A DNA stretch of 64,000 nt from Pacificibacter maritimus (GTDB lineage: Bacteria > Pseudomonadota > Alphaproteobacteria > Rhodobacterales > Rhodobacteraceae), in contig NZ_RKQK01000001.1 of the NCBI RefSeq assembly GCF_003814915.1, positions 450,031-514,030 on the forward strand, read 5' to 3'. Position 1 is the first letter of the stretch. Every line of letters begins with the position of its first letter. A model generated the notes under the pieces. The model made no database searches. It had not been told where the DNA came from and worked only from the letters and a program-made list of their open reading frames with translations. Below, piece after piece: positions 7,746-16,576 of the stretch. The translations under genes and the position numbers were made by a program.

Positions 7746-9809
7746 CTATTTTCTGCTTTTGCGATGAAACAAGCGCAAGGTGCCATGGGTCGCAAATTTG
7801 CTGGCGCGCATTGAATTGCCACGCGGCGCACGGGGCGGGGCGGTGACGCGGCGCAAAATATCCATCGCCCCCACCACAAGGGCAAGACCGGACGGGGCGA
7901 CCATATACAAGGTTTCCCAATTCGGGCCAAAGGCGGATTTAAATTGCTTCAAGCCCTGAGCGCCTGATTTTTGCAAAAACTTCTTGCGAATAGTGGATAT
8001 AATATAGTTTGAATCCTTGCCAGCCCAAGGCACTGCGGCCAAGGACAAGCGGGGACAGCCATAGGCCGCGGCCGCTTCAATCGCTGCGACGATCAGCATT
8101 TGGATTGTGCCATCTGGTGCCTGTTGCGTGTTGCGCATCAGATCAAGGGTCATTTCAGTGCGCGTCTCGTGCAGGGTAATAAAGGCAACCAATACATCGT
8201 CTTGATAGGCCAAGAAAACGCGCTGGCAGGTGATGTAATCACGATCATAGGTCCCCATTGAAAATCCACGTTCGCCCCCCCGCAAACTGCGCCATTCTTT
8301 GGCCACGTGATCCATGTCATCCAGCGGCAACACGCGTCCGCCTTCTTTTATGCTGATCCCAGCATCTTGGGCTTTGCGCAGGACGCGGCGCAATTGGCGG
8401 CGTTTTGAGCCCTCGACCGTAAATTCGGCAGGAACAACCCATGCTTCATCTGCTGTGGGAACCACTTTCCAGCCAGATTTGCGCGCAAACCCAGCCATAC
8501 GCGCCCCGCATTTATATATGACGGGCATGCGGTATTTGGCACGCGCGGCTTGGGATAAGGCTTTCAAAACAGCGTTATATCGCGTTTTGGGCACCAAAGG
8601 GTCAGACAAAACAACCAAGGATTGGCCAATCGGGGCCGCCAGCGCTAGATGTTGACCTGATGTGGCGGTGAGCAAAGAAAAATCCCGTGTGCGCAAAAGA
8701 TTGGTTTCGGCGCGCGGGGCGGAAAACAGCTGCACTTCAAGCTGCGGAGTGAGATAGGGGGAGTCCTTCGTTTTGGTGATCTGAGCTTCTTTCGACAGGT
8801 TGCAGCGATATGGGCCAATCAAAAGGATCACGGCAGAGAGCGCCGCAGGAAACGCGTAATACACAATGCGGTATGCCACGACAGCGCCCAAAAGGGGTTC
8901 GAGAGGCACAGTGGGCAAAAGCGATGCAAGCATGGCCTCAAACGGGCCGATGCCCCCTGGCGTGGCACCGACAAGGCCCGCGCCCAAAGCAAAAAGATAG
9001 GCAGAAATCAACTGGCTGGCAGCAATATCAATTTGGGGGGGCAGCAAAATATATAACGTCGCGCCCGCAAGGATGGTGTCAATCGCGGCCAAAAGCACAA
9101 CCGTACCCATGGTGCGCAAAGATGGCCAAGGCAGGCGCGCCATGAAAGCAGGGGGAAAGACAGAAATGGCAGCCATGCCGCCCGCAAGTGCGATGGCGAG
9201 AATGGCAAGGGGTTTGACCCATGGAATATCGGGGTGCAAAAGCAAAACTGCCGCAGCAGAGACCACCGCCCAGCCTGCCAAAAACGACAAGGCGACCGCT
9301 CCAGACAGGCGCGCCGCCTGCCACAGGGTCAATTCAGGTAACATACGCCAACGGATAAGTGTGCCTGTTAAGGCGCCAAAGCCCAATGATTGCGATAAGC
9401 CGATGGCCGCAATGCCTGAACGGCGCGCAGATCGGCGTGAAATGCCTGTGCCCAGTTGCGCGTGTAAAACGCTGTCATATTTGCCCACAGCCCAAAAACT
9501 GCCAGCCGTGGCCAAACCCGCCAAAACCCATTGACGCGGCGTGACATTAGAAACGGTCGCAAGGATCGCTGAGACATCTAAATTGGCGACTTTATCCCAT
9601 AAAAGCCACGCAATGAGCAGGGTCATCGCAAGGGGAAGAACCTGTTTGATCGCAAGGGTGTTGAGGCCCGTGGATTTTTCGGGGGTGTCCTGAGGCGGTA
9701 TTTTGGCCGAGGTTTCAGGATCGGTAGATGTAATGACACTGTGGCGCATAAGGGCGATAGGGACCTTTGAGGCAGGCGCGAGGGGCGCTTTGCGGGAATT
9801 TAAGGTCAT
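7746..9809 (-). CDS. mprF: MprF-like phosphatidylglycerol aminoacyltransferase/flippase
   Basis: The 687-residue protein has about eight N-terminal membrane segments (residues 55-345) resembling the MprF flippase part. A cytoplasmic C-terminal DUF2156 domain follows, with two GNAT-like halves (motifs GFARKSGWKVV and RGGERGFSMGTYDRDY). Enzymes of this family transfer Lys or another amino acid from charged tRNA to phosphatidylglycerol, changing surface charge. It is shorter than typical MprF (about 840 residues), which points to fewer transmembrane helices. A basic tail ends the protein. The amino acid used cannot be predicted. It stands alone, with 189 bp to bmt downstream. Confidence 0.88.
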   Translation of the reverse strand: MTLNSRKAPLAPASKVPIALMRHSVITSTDPETSAKIPPQDTPEKSTGLNTLAIKQVLPLAMTLLIAWLLWDKVANLDVSAILATVSNVTPRQWVLAGLATAGSFWAVGKYDSVLHAQLGTGISRRSARRSGIAAIGLSQSLGFGALTGTLIRWRMLPELTLWQAARLSGAVALSFLAGWAVVSAAAVLLLHPDIPWVKPLAILAIALAGGMAAISVFPPAFMARLPWPSLRTMGTVVLLAAIDTILAGATLYILLPPQIDIAASQLISAYLFALGAGLVGATPGGIGPFEAMLASLLPTVPLEPLLGAVVAYRIVYYAFPAALSAVILLIGPYRCNLSKEAQITKTKDSPYLTPQLEVQLFSAPRAETNLLRTRDFSLLTATSGQHLALAAPIGQSLVVLSDPLVPKTRYNAVLKALSQAARAKYRMPVIYKCGARMAGFARKSGWKVVPTADEAWVVPAEFTVEGSKRRQLRRVLRKAQDAGISIKEGGRVLPLDDMDHVAKEWRSLRGGERGFSMGTYDRDYITCQRVFLAYQDDVLVAFITLHETRTEMTLDLMRNTQQAPDGTIQMLIVAAIEAAAAYGCPRLSLAAVPWAGKDSNYIISTIRKKFLQKSGAQGLKQFKSAFGPNWETLYMVAPSGLALVVGAMDILRRVTAPPRAPRGNSMRASKFATHGTLRLFHRKSRK

Positions 9810-9953
9810 TGTTTAGGTCCTAGGTGCCAATATAGGGTTAATTGTCGTGTTATTTGTACACTGATGGGGGGCCGCAGGGGGCAAACCTCTTGATTTGGGT
9901 AATTCCATTTGGGGCTTTTACTCATATAGAGGCCGAATGGATTTTAGAAACCT

Positions 9954-9983
9954 CTGTGCATGAAAAAGCTGTGCATGAAAAAG
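9954..9983. repeat. Two tandem copies of a 15-bp unit
   Basis: The unit ctgtgcatgaaaaag occurs twice without spacer. On the minus strand each copy contains a TTTTT run. The copy next to the DUF1476 terminator hairpin provides its U-tract, so the repeat duplicates the end of that terminator. Confidence 0.85.
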
Positions 9984-10014
9984 CCGACAAACTGCACAGG
10001 GGCAGATCGTCGGC
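9978..10014 (-). terminator. Rho-independent terminator of the DUF1476 gene
   Basis: Read on the minus strand, GCCGAC pairs with GTCGGC. A symmetrical 3/3 internal loop and a CTGC/GCAG inner stem follow, and TTTTTC comes directly after. It lies 58-94 bp past the DUF1476 stop codon and before mprF. Confidence 0.75.
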
Positions 10015-10018
10015 GGCT

Positions 10019-10054
10019 TGCGTCACAGGGCGTACGTCACAGGGCGTGCGTCAC
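10019..10054. repeat. Tandem 14-bp repeat, about 2.6 copies
   Basis: tgcgtcacagggcg, tacgtcacagggcg and tgcgtcac follow one another, with one mismatch. The repeat lies between the DUF1476 stop codon and its terminator hairpin, and therefore in the 3' UTR. No function is evident. Confidence 0.85.
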
Positions 10055-10071
10055 GATGCCTAGGCAGCGTT

Positions 10072-10374
10072 TTAGCCTTTGGCGAGCTGACCTTTGGCGA
10101 CGATCAAGCATTCAGAACGTTTTGCGCGCACAGTTGCTTCGTCAGATTTATCGCCCAAGTCTGCGACCACTTTGCGGATCACATCGTCATGGCCTGCTTC
10201 TTCGAAGTCAGATTTGATCACTTCTAAAGCATATGCATCTGCGTCTTTGCCCATCAAAGCGGCTGCCCAGTGGCCCAACAATTTATTGGCGCGCGCTTCG
10301 GCTTTGAATTGCATTTCTTCGTCATGAGCGAATTTGTTTTCGAATGCGGATTCGCGTTCATCAAATGCAGACAT
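10072..10374 (-). CDS. DUF1476 protein, F1Fo-ATPase zeta-type inhibitor
   Basis: The 100-residue helical protein starts with SAFDERESAFENKFAHDEEMQFKAEAR in pieces characteristic of DUF1476. The Paracoccus denitrificans member is the zeta subunit that blocks ATP hydrolysis by F1-ATPase through its N-terminal helix. The rest is the four-helix core with KVVADLGDKSDEATVRAKR. It is encoded divergently from purC, with a 268-bp shared upstream region in which I see no recognisable operator. This arrangement next to pur genes is common in Rhodobacterales. The ATPase role is transferred from the family. Confidence 0.9.
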   Translation of the reverse strand: MSAFDERESAFENKFAHDEEMQFKAEARANKLLGHWAAALMGKDADAYALEVIKSDFEEAGHDDVIRKVVADLGDKSDEATVRAKRSECLIVAKGQLAKG

Positions 10375-10642
10375 GGGGTATCCTCCAATATATGTTTGAT
10401 CTAGATATGACGCCCCGCGCGCTGAGCTTCAAGGGCGAATGATCTCTCCTGTGCAATATGCGGGGCGCAATCTGGGTGCAAACCCTGTGAAATGACGCTT
10501 GGTCTTTTAAATATGACGTTTCGGTTACAGAATTGAGCTTGGCGGGGGCGCTGATCTTGCTTGGGCGTCTCGCTTGCCCTAAAGAGCGGGTTAAAGAGGC
10601 TGGATGAATGATTCCCAGCCCCCATATCTGTTTGGAGATCCC

Positions 10643-11401
10643 ATGGCGCGTGGTAAAAAAATCTACGAAGGCAAAGCAAAGACACTTTATGAGGGTCCAG
10701 AGCCGGGAACATTGATCCAGTATTTCAAAGATGATGCCACCGCTTTTAATGCGGAAAAGAAAGCTATCGTGGATGGCAAAGGTGTTTTGAACAACCGTCT
10801 GTCTGAATTCTTCATGGAAGGATTGAACAGTATCGGCGTGCCGAACCACTTTATCAAACGTCTGAATATGCGTGAGCAATTGATCCGTCAGTGCGAAATC
10901 GTGCCTTTGGAAGTGATCGTGCGCAATTATGCAGCGGGCTCTATGTCCAAACGCTTGGGCATCGAAGAGGGCACACAATTGCCACGCCCTATTATCGAAT
11001 TTTCCTACAAAGACGATGATCTTGGCGATCCTTTGGTGCCTGAAGAATACATCATCGCCTTTGGTTGGGCATCGCAGCAAGAAATGGATGATATCGTCGC
11101 CCTTGCGTTGCGTGTGAACGATTACCTGTCTGGCGTTATGTACGGCGTTGGCATCAAACTGATTGATTTCAAAATCGAAATCGGTCGTGTTTTCGAAGGT
11201 GATTTCATGCGCTTGATCGTGGCGGATGAAATTTCACCCGACAGTTGCCGTTTGTGGGATATCGAGTCTGGCCAAAAACTGGACAAAGATGTGTTCCGCC
11301 GCGATCTGGGCAATTTGACCGACGCCTACACAGAAGTGGCGCGTCGTTTGGGCGTTTTGCCAACCAATGGTCCTGCTGCGGCCAATTCCGTGATTAACTA
11401 A
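10643..11401 (+). CDS. purC: Phosphoribosylaminoimidazole-succinocarboxamide synthase (SAICAR synthetase)
   Basis: PurC joins aspartate to CAIR with ATP in de novo purine synthesis. The product begins [18 protein letters not shown], the ATP-binding start of the family. It contains [20 protein letters not shown] and the late [16 protein letters not shown] block with substrate residues. I use the Met at 10643 because GGAG lies five bases before it; an in-frame Met 13 codons upstream has no ribosome site. At 252 residues the length is normal. It leads purC-purS-purQ, with short gaps of 67 and 32 bp. Confidence 0.96.
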   Translation: MARGKKIYEGKAKTLYEGPEPGTLIQYFKDDATAFNAEKKAIVDGKGVLNNRLSEFFMEGLNSIGVPNHFIKRLNMREQLIRQCEIVPLEVIVRNYAAGSMSKRLGIEEGTQLPRPIIEFSYKDDDLGDPLVPEEYIIAFGWASQQEMDDIVALALRVNDYLSGVMYGVGIKLIDFKIEIGRVFEGDFMRLIVADEISPDSCRLWDIESGQKLDKDVFRRDLGNLTDAYTEVARRLGVLPTNGPAAANSVIN

Positions 11402-11468
11402 AACGCGATACCCTGCGTTTATTTAAGATTTGCAAAGACTTAAACGTCGAAAGAAAGGCCCGATCGCT

Positions 11469-11699
11469 ATGAAAGCCCGTGTAAATGTAATGCTGAAAAA
11501 CGGTGTTTTGGACCCACAAGGGGCGGCCGTGCGCCACGCGCTTGGCGCGATGGGGTTCGAGGGCGTCAACGATGTGCGTCAAGGTAAAGTGATCGAATTG
11601 GATGTGGCTGATGGCACAACCGAAGAAAGCATCAAGCAAATGTGCGAAAAGCTTTTGGCCAATACGGTGATTGAAAGCTACACAATCGAGCTGGCGTAA
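11469..11699 (+). CDS. purS: Phosphoribosylformylglycinamidine synthase subunit PurS
   Basis: This 76-residue protein is the small structural subunit that joins PurL and PurQ in the multi-subunit FGAM synthase. It starts MKARVNVMLK, contains the typical GVLDPQG and VRQGKVIEL segments, and ends in a strand with ESYTIELA. The start at 11469 gives the standard family length; an upstream in-frame start would add 13 basic residues without support. It sits between purC and purQ in the same direction. PurL is not in the window. Confidence 0.95.
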   Translation: MKARVNVMLKNGVLDPQGAAVRHALGAMGFEGVNDVRQGKVIELDVADGTTEESIKQMCEKLLANTVIESYTIELA

Positions 11700-11731
11700 G
11701 CCCAACCTTTTGACGATCTAAGGAGTGCGCT

Positions 11732-12400
11732 ATGAAAGCTGCTGTTCTTGTCTTCCCTGGCTCAAACTGTGACCGCGACATGGCTGTTGCTTTGCGCAAG
11801 TCGGGGGCCGATGTCACCATGGTGTGGCACAAAGAAACGTCTTTGCCTGAGGGTTTGGATGTTGTCGGTGTTCCTGGTGGATTTTCTTACGGCGATTACC
11901 TGCGCTGTGGTGCGATTGCGGCCAATTCGCCGATCACCCGCGCTTTGAAGGCGCATGTTGAGCGCGGCGGATATGCTTTCGGCATCTGTAACGGTTTCCA
12001 AGTTTTGACCGAAGCGGGCCTATTGCCGGGCGCATTGCTACGCAACGCTGGCTTGAAATACATCTGCAAAACCACGCCTTTGGAAGTTGCGACCACCAAT
12101 AGCGCCTATACCGCCGATTACACCTTAGGTCAGACCATTGGTGTGCCAATCGCCCATCACGATGGCAATTTTACCGCCGATGAAGCGACTTTGGATCTGC
12201 TTGAGGCCGAGGATCGCGTGGCCTTCCGTTACGGTGACAATCCAAACGGCTCTGCGCGCAATATTGCGGGCATCTTGTCGGAAAACCGTCGCGTGCTTGG
12301 CATGATGCCACACCCAGAGCGCGCTTTTGAAGCGGCCCATGGCAATGAAGACGGCAAAGCGTTCTTTTCTTCCTTGGTTTCTGCTGTCGTCCCTGCCTAA
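11732..12400 (+). CDS. purQ: Phosphoribosylformylglycinamidine synthase glutaminase subunit PurQ
   Basis: PurQ hydrolyses glutamine and passes ammonia to PurL. The 222-residue class-I amidotransferase has its nucleophile Cys in [10 protein letters not shown] (about residue 89) and the His-Glu pair in [10 protein letters not shown] near the end. The N-terminus [13 protein letters not shown] is diagnostic. AAGGAG precedes the ATG. It is the last gene of the pur operon, and an intrinsic terminator follows 46 bp later. Confidence 0.96.
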   Translation: MKAAVLVFPGSNCDRDMAVALRKSGADVTMVWHKETSLPEGLDVVGVPGGFSYGDYLRCGAIAANSPITRALKAHVERGGYAFGICNGFQVLTEAGLLPGALLRNAGLKYICKTTPLEVATTNSAYTADYTLGQTIGVPIAHHDGNFTADEATLDLLEAEDRVAFRYGDNPNGSARNIAGILSENRRVLGMMPHPERAFEAAHGNEDGKAFFSSLVSAVVPA

Positions 12401-12445
12401 GGCAAGGGTTTGATTTTGTTTCGGTCTTTCTAAAGACCCTTGATG

Positions 12446-12475
12446 AAGCGCTGCCTGTTTGGGGGGCGCTTTTTT
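12446..12475 (+). terminator. Rho-independent terminator after purQ
   Basis: AAGCGC pairs with GCGCTT across a 14-nt loop and runs into a TTTTTT tract. It ends the purC-purS-purQ transcript. Confidence 0.75.
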
Positions 12476-12571
12476 CATATCTGCCTTTCATAAGCTACAT
12501 TCCGCGTAAGGGGGGAGGGCGGCTGTATCTGTGCTTGAGAGCACGTCATAAGCGGCGTAAACTGCGCCTAT

Positions 12572-14341
12572 ATGCTCAGTCGAGAAACGCCTCTTCCTGC
12601 TCCTCCCCCATCCCGTATCAGCACGCTGACATGGGGAGGAAGATTTGTACTTATTGGCTATTTTCTCTTAGCGATTTCAGTGATTTGGGTGACGAACGTC
12701 TTTTTGACTGAACGCTACACTGTCCAAACGCGCAACCGCGCTGAAGTGCGCCAAGCTTTGTATTCGGGCAACCTTTTGTCAGAAATTCAGCGCAATTCCA
12801 TCGTGCCGATATTGCTGTCACGCGATCCTGTTTTGGTCAGCGCCCTCAATACCGATGACTATGCGCAAACTTCACAGCATTTGATTTCTTACATCGAAGA
12901 AATCGGCGCGGCTGCGATTTTGCTTTTGGATGAATCGGGCCGTGTGGTCGCGGCCACTGATAGGTCCTTGCTTGGAACAAACCGCCGCCAAGCCAATAGT
13001 TTTATTGATGCGCTTCGCTCGAGTGAAACGATATTTAACACCACGCAGCTGGACACGGGCGGCTATCAGTTCACTTATAGTCGCAAAATCGAAGTGGGCG
13101 GCGCGCTGGCGGGTGTTATCGTGGTGCAGGTGGATTTGGCCAAGTTTGAACAAAGCTGGGCGGGCATTTCTGATGCTGTGATCGTGGTGAACTCGCAAGA
13201 TCAGATCATTTTGTCCACCGAGCCGCGCTGGCGCTCTAAGACCGAAAGAGAAGCCCTGACGGTCACGGATGCGCCCACGGCGATTGAACGCGCGTTGCGC
13301 GTGACGACAGATTGGAACAACGATCCAGGCGAGACCTATTTGGGCGGCGAAGCTGTGATGCGGTTGGAAAATCGTATACCGTTTCGCGGCTGGCGCATGG
13401 CGTCTTTCACCACCTACAGCTCTGTGCGTGAAAAAGTGAACGGCGTTTTGGCCTTGGAAATCATGGGATTTGCCATTCTTTTGGCGGGCGTTTTTTACCT
13501 GACATCGCGGCGCGCCTTGTCGCGGGCGGGATTATTCCAACAAGAGTCGGCAGGGCTTCGCCAATTGAACGCGGCCTTGCAGCGTGAAATCGCCGAACGT
13601 AAACGGGCTGAAAAAAGCTTGGAAGTGGCCGAACAAACCTTGTTGCAATCGTCAAAGCTGGCAGTTTTGGGCGAAATGTCGGCAGCTGTATCGCATGAGT
13701 TAAACCAGCCTCTTGCTGCGATGAAAACCTATCTCGCAGGGGCCAAGCTTTTGCTGCAACGGAAACGCCCTGATGAAGCGCTGGCCTCTTTCGGGCGTAT
13801 CGACGATTTGATCGACCGCATGGGGGCGATTACGCGCCAGTTGAAATCCTATGCCCGCAAAGGCGCGGACACGTTAGAACCCATAGATATAAGGGATTGC
13901 GTGGCGTCAGCCCTGTCGATGATGGAACCGCAGTTGCGCCATTTGTCCGTTGAAATCACCCGCAGTCTGCCGATGGAACCTGTGGTGGTTCAGGGGGATC
14001 GGGTGCGGTTGGAACAGGTGCTTGTAAACCTGCTGCGCAATGCTTTTGACGCCTCGAAAAACGTGGCTGATCCGCAGATCGATATTCTGGTCTCTGGCGG
14101 GGATTACGCCTCGGTTATCGTGCGCGATAATGGCGAAGGGATTGCCGATCACGACAATCTGTTTGAGCCGTTTCACACCACCAAGGCCCCTGGCGAAGGG
14201 GTCGGTTTGGGGCTTGCGATCTCATCTGGGATCGTCAACGAATTGGGCGGACGCTTGACAGCCCGCAATTGGAGCAAAGGGGGGGCTGAATTTGAAATGA
14301 TCCTTCCTATATCTCAACAGACCGATGTTGCAGCGCAATAA
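12572..14341 (+). CDS. dctB: DctB-like membrane sensor histidine kinase
   Basis: The 589-residue kinase has a membrane helix at about residues 25-47 and a periplasmic sensor of the DctB (double PAS-like) type to about residue 285. A second helix (about 292-314) and a coiled-coil linker follow. The HisKA box SHELNQPLAAMKTYL has the phospho-acceptor His at residue 375, and the ATPase domain shows DNGEGI, FEPFHTTK and GVGLGLAIS. The Q-P-L-A-A form and overall order match DctB, which senses C4-dicarboxylates. No dicarboxylate transporter is nearby, so the true ligand is unproven. The response regulator follows 100 bp downstream. Confidence 0.88.
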   Translation: MLSRETPLPAPPPSRISTLTWGGRFVLIGYFLLAISVIWVTNVFLTERYTVQTRNRAEVRQALYSGNLLSEIQRNSIVPILLSRDPVLVSALNTDDYAQTSQHLISYIEEIGAAAILLLDESGRVVAATDRSLLGTNRRQANSFIDALRSSETIFNTTQLDTGGYQFTYSRKIEVGGALAGVIVVQVDLAKFEQSWAGISDAVIVVNSQDQIILSTEPRWRSKTEREALTVTDAPTAIERALRVTTDWNNDPGETYLGGEAVMRLENRIPFRGWRMASFTTYSSVREKVNGVLALEIMGFAILLAGVFYLTSRRALSRAGLFQQESAGLRQLNAALQREIAERKRAEKSLEVAEQTLLQSSKLAVLGEMSAAVSHELNQPLAAMKTYLAGAKLLLQRKRPDEALASFGRIDDLIDRMGAITRQLKSYARKGADTLEPIDIRDCVASALSMMEPQLRHLSVEITRSLPMEPVVVQGDRVRLEQVLVNLLRNAFDASKNVADPQIDILVSGGDYASVIVRDNGEGIADHDNLFEPFHTTKAPGEGVGLGLAISSGIVNELGGRLTARNWSKGGAEFEMILPISQQTDVAAQ

Positions 14342-14441
14342 GACAAGCGCTGCAAGATGTGGCATAAAGCAACCGCGCAAGCGGAGCTGACAGTAAGTTT
14401 ATTTGGGTGAGACCCGCAAAAGAAAGACCGAGGAGAAACTC

Positions 14442-15779
14442 ATGGCCACAGCAATGAAAATCGCGATTGTCGACGATGAGCAAGATATGCGGCAATCCAT
14501 CAGCCAGTGGTTGGCTTTGTCTGGCTTTGACACCGAAACATTTGCCAGCGCTGAAGAGGCGCTTAAAGCGCTCAGCCCCGATTATCCTGGTGCGATTATC
14601 AGCGACATCAAAATGCCGGGCATGGACGGTATGCAGTTTTTGCGCAAATTGATGAGTGTCGATTCAGGTCTACCCGTGATCATGATCACGGGGCACGGCG
14701 ATGTGCCCATGGCGGTCGAAGCCATGCGGGTTGGGGCTTTTGATTTTCTGGAAAAGCCATTTAACCCTGATCGCATGACGGAACTTGCGAAAAAGGCCAC
14801 AAATGCGCGCCGCTTGACCTTGGACAATCGTGCTTTGCGCCGCGAATTGTCTGATGGCACGGGGATCATGAAAAAGCTGATCGGCGCCTCACCTGTGATG
14901 GAACGCTTGCGCGAGGACATCTTGGATCTCGGCCAAGCCGATGGTCATGTGTTGATTGAAGGCGAAACAGGCACAGGGAAAACTTTGGTCGCCCATGCGC
15001 TGCATGCGGTTGGCGGGCGTGCCAGCAAGAAATTCGTGACGTTTTCATGTGCGGGGCGCGAAGAACATGAATTGGCCAAACGCCTGTTCGGCCCTGATCC
15101 CGACGGGCAAATCATGCCTTTGATCGAAGAAGCGCGCGGCGGTACTTTGGTGTTGGAAGACATCGAAGCCTTGCCTGTAGATCTGCAAGCGCGGCTTTTG
15201 TCGTGGATGGATGATCAAGGCACACCGCCTGAAACCCGCGTTGTGGCAATCTGTAACCTGCAAGAGCAGGGCAAAACCTGTGAGTCCACTCTGCGCCCCG
15301 ATCTGTATTTCCGCTTGGCTGCAATGAAAATCACCCTGCCGCCCCTGCGCGCGCGAGGCGAAGATATTTTGCTATTGTTCACACATTTGTCGCAGCAGTT
15401 TTCCGAAGAATATGGCTGCGACACCCGCGAAGTTTCAGCCCAAGAGGCGGCGCAATTGCTACAAGCCCCTTGGCCGGGAAATATTCGCCAATTGATCAAT
15501 GTGGCCGAACGCGCTGTGCTGCAAAACCGTCGTGGCTCTGGGTCAATCGCGTCTTTGTTGTTGTCTGAGGGTGACGACGTTGAACAGCAAACCATGACGA
15601 CTGAAGGCAAGCCGTTGAAAGAATACGTCGAAGCTTTTGAGCGGATGTTGATCGACAATACGATGCGCCGCCACAAAGGTTCTATCGTCTCTGTGATGGA
15701 AGAACTGTGTTTGCCGCGTCGGACTTTGAACGAAAAAATGGCGAAATATAGCCTGCAAAGGTCGGATTACCTTGGATAA
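14442..15779 (+). CDS. dctD: DctD-like NtrC-family response regulator lacking a GAFTGA loop
   Basis: The 445-residue regulator has a receiver domain with phospho-acceptor Asp55 (SDIKMPG). Its AAA+ domain has Walker A GETGTGKT at residue 174 and Walker B-like GGTLVLEDIE. The C-terminal Fis helix-turn-helix has the DctD-type ending RRTLNEKMAKY. Between the two Walker motifs, where sigma-54 activators carry GAFTGA, it reads LFGPDPDGQIMPLIEEA. The sigma-54 contact loop is therefore missing, and it may act on sigma-70 promoters, as NtrC of Rhodobacter capsulatus does. The start at 14442 has GAGGAGA upstream. It pairs with the kinase just before it. Confidence 0.88.
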   Translation: MATAMKIAIVDDEQDMRQSISQWLALSGFDTETFASAEEALKALSPDYPGAIISDIKMPGMDGMQFLRKLMSVDSGLPVIMITGHGDVPMAVEAMRVGAFDFLEKPFNPDRMTELAKKATNARRLTLDNRALRRELSDGTGIMKKLIGASPVMERLREDILDLGQADGHVLIEGETGTGKTLVAHALHAVGGRASKKFVTFSCAGREEHELAKRLFGPDPDGQIMPLIEEARGGTLVLEDIEALPVDLQARLLSWMDDQGTPPETRVVAICNLQEQGKTCESTLRPDLYFRLAAMKITLPPLRARGEDILLLFTHLSQQFSEEYGCDTREVSAQEAAQLLQAPWPGNIRQLINVAERAVLQNRRGSGSIASLLLSEGDDVEQQTMTTEGKPLKEYVEAFERMLIDNTMRRHKGSIVSVMEELCLPRRTLNEKMAKYSLQRSDYLG

Positions 15780-16470
15780 TAGCGATTTTCAGCCTCGCCC
15801 GCCCAAGGGGTTCCTTTTCGATATGGATGGGTTGTTGCTGGATACAGAACGGCTGGGTCTAAAACTGTTTTTGCAGATTTGCGGTGGTCTTGATATCGCG
15901 GCAGATGCGGCTGAAGCGCAGTTTTTGGACCTGATCGGCGGATCGCGCAGCGTCAATAGTGCAAAAATCGAACGGTTTTTAAAAGGGCGGTTGGACCCCG
16001 ACGGGTTTGAACGCGCATGGATCGACGGCAAAGACCAGATGTTGCAAGACAATGTGCCTTTGCGCCCCTATGTGCGCGAAGTGATTTCGGGCTTGGCGGC
16101 GCAAGGGGCAAAGATGGCTGTGGTCACATCCACCATAGGGTCTGTAGCGCGCTCCGAATTGGAAAAAGCCGACTTGCTGCGCCATTTTCAATGTGTGATC
16201 GCAGGCGATGAGGTCACTGCCAATAAACCTGATCCAGCGCCTTACCTGCAGGGCGCTGCGGCTTTGGGGTTTGATCCATCGGAATGCGCCGCATTCGAAG
16301 ACAGCGATACAGGCATCACAGCCGCCATGCGGGCAGGGTGCCAAGCGGTGCAAATCCCAGACCTACGTGCCCCTGATGTGGCTTTGCCAGATCTAGGGCA
16401 AAAGATCGCAGCAGATTTACGTCAAGCTGTCGCTCTTTTCGGATTTCAGGTTCAAACCGAAACGGTTTAG
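15772..16470 (+). CDS. HAD-superfamily phosphatase/phosphomutase (beta-PGM-like)
   Basis: The 232-residue protein has HAD motif I FDMDGLLLD (nucleophile Asp with a second Asp two residues on), motif II VTST, and motif IV EDSDTGITAAM. A helical cap lies between motifs I and II, the layout of beta-phosphoglucomutase-like sugar-phosphate phosphatases. The best start is TTG at 15772, overlapping the dctD stop by 8 bp. The first ATG falls inside motif I and would destroy it. Expression is therefore probably coupled to dctD. The substrate is unknown. A strong hairpin follows. Confidence 0.87.
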   Translation: MDNSDFQPRPPKGFLFDMDGLLLDTERLGLKLFLQICGGLDIAADAAEAQFLDLIGGSRSVNSAKIERFLKGRLDPDGFERAWIDGKDQMLQDNVPLRPYVREVISGLAAQGAKMAVVTSTIGSVARSELEKADLLRHFQCVIAGDEVTANKPDPAPYLQGAAALGFDPSECAAFEDSDTGITAAMRAGCQAVQIPDLRAPDVALPDLGQKIAADLRQAVALFGFQVQTETV

Positions 16471-16516
16471 ACAACATAGGTCACTGTGCTTCGAAGCAGG
16501 GCAAAAGCGCATGGAA

Positions 16517-16555
16517 AAACGGGGCCTTTCGTCTAAGACCCCGTTTCCCTTTTTT
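16517..16555. terminator. Bidirectional terminator between HAD gene and GDPD gene
   Basis: AAACGGGG pairs perfectly with CCCCGTTT over a 14-nt loop. TTTTTT follows on the plus strand, and a run of T appears on the minus strand. The two flanking genes are convergent. Confidence 0.85.
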
Positions 16556-16576
16556 GAACCAGATTTTGCGGCAGGC

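Noticed and set aside
9954-10054. Possible small CRISPR-like array
   Set aside because: The repeats are directly tandem, without spacers, and only two to three units long; no cas genes are present.
10361-11080. 239-residue open frame on the minus strand
   Set aside because: It is antisense to purC and to the purC promoter region, with a His/Phe-rich composition and no family features.
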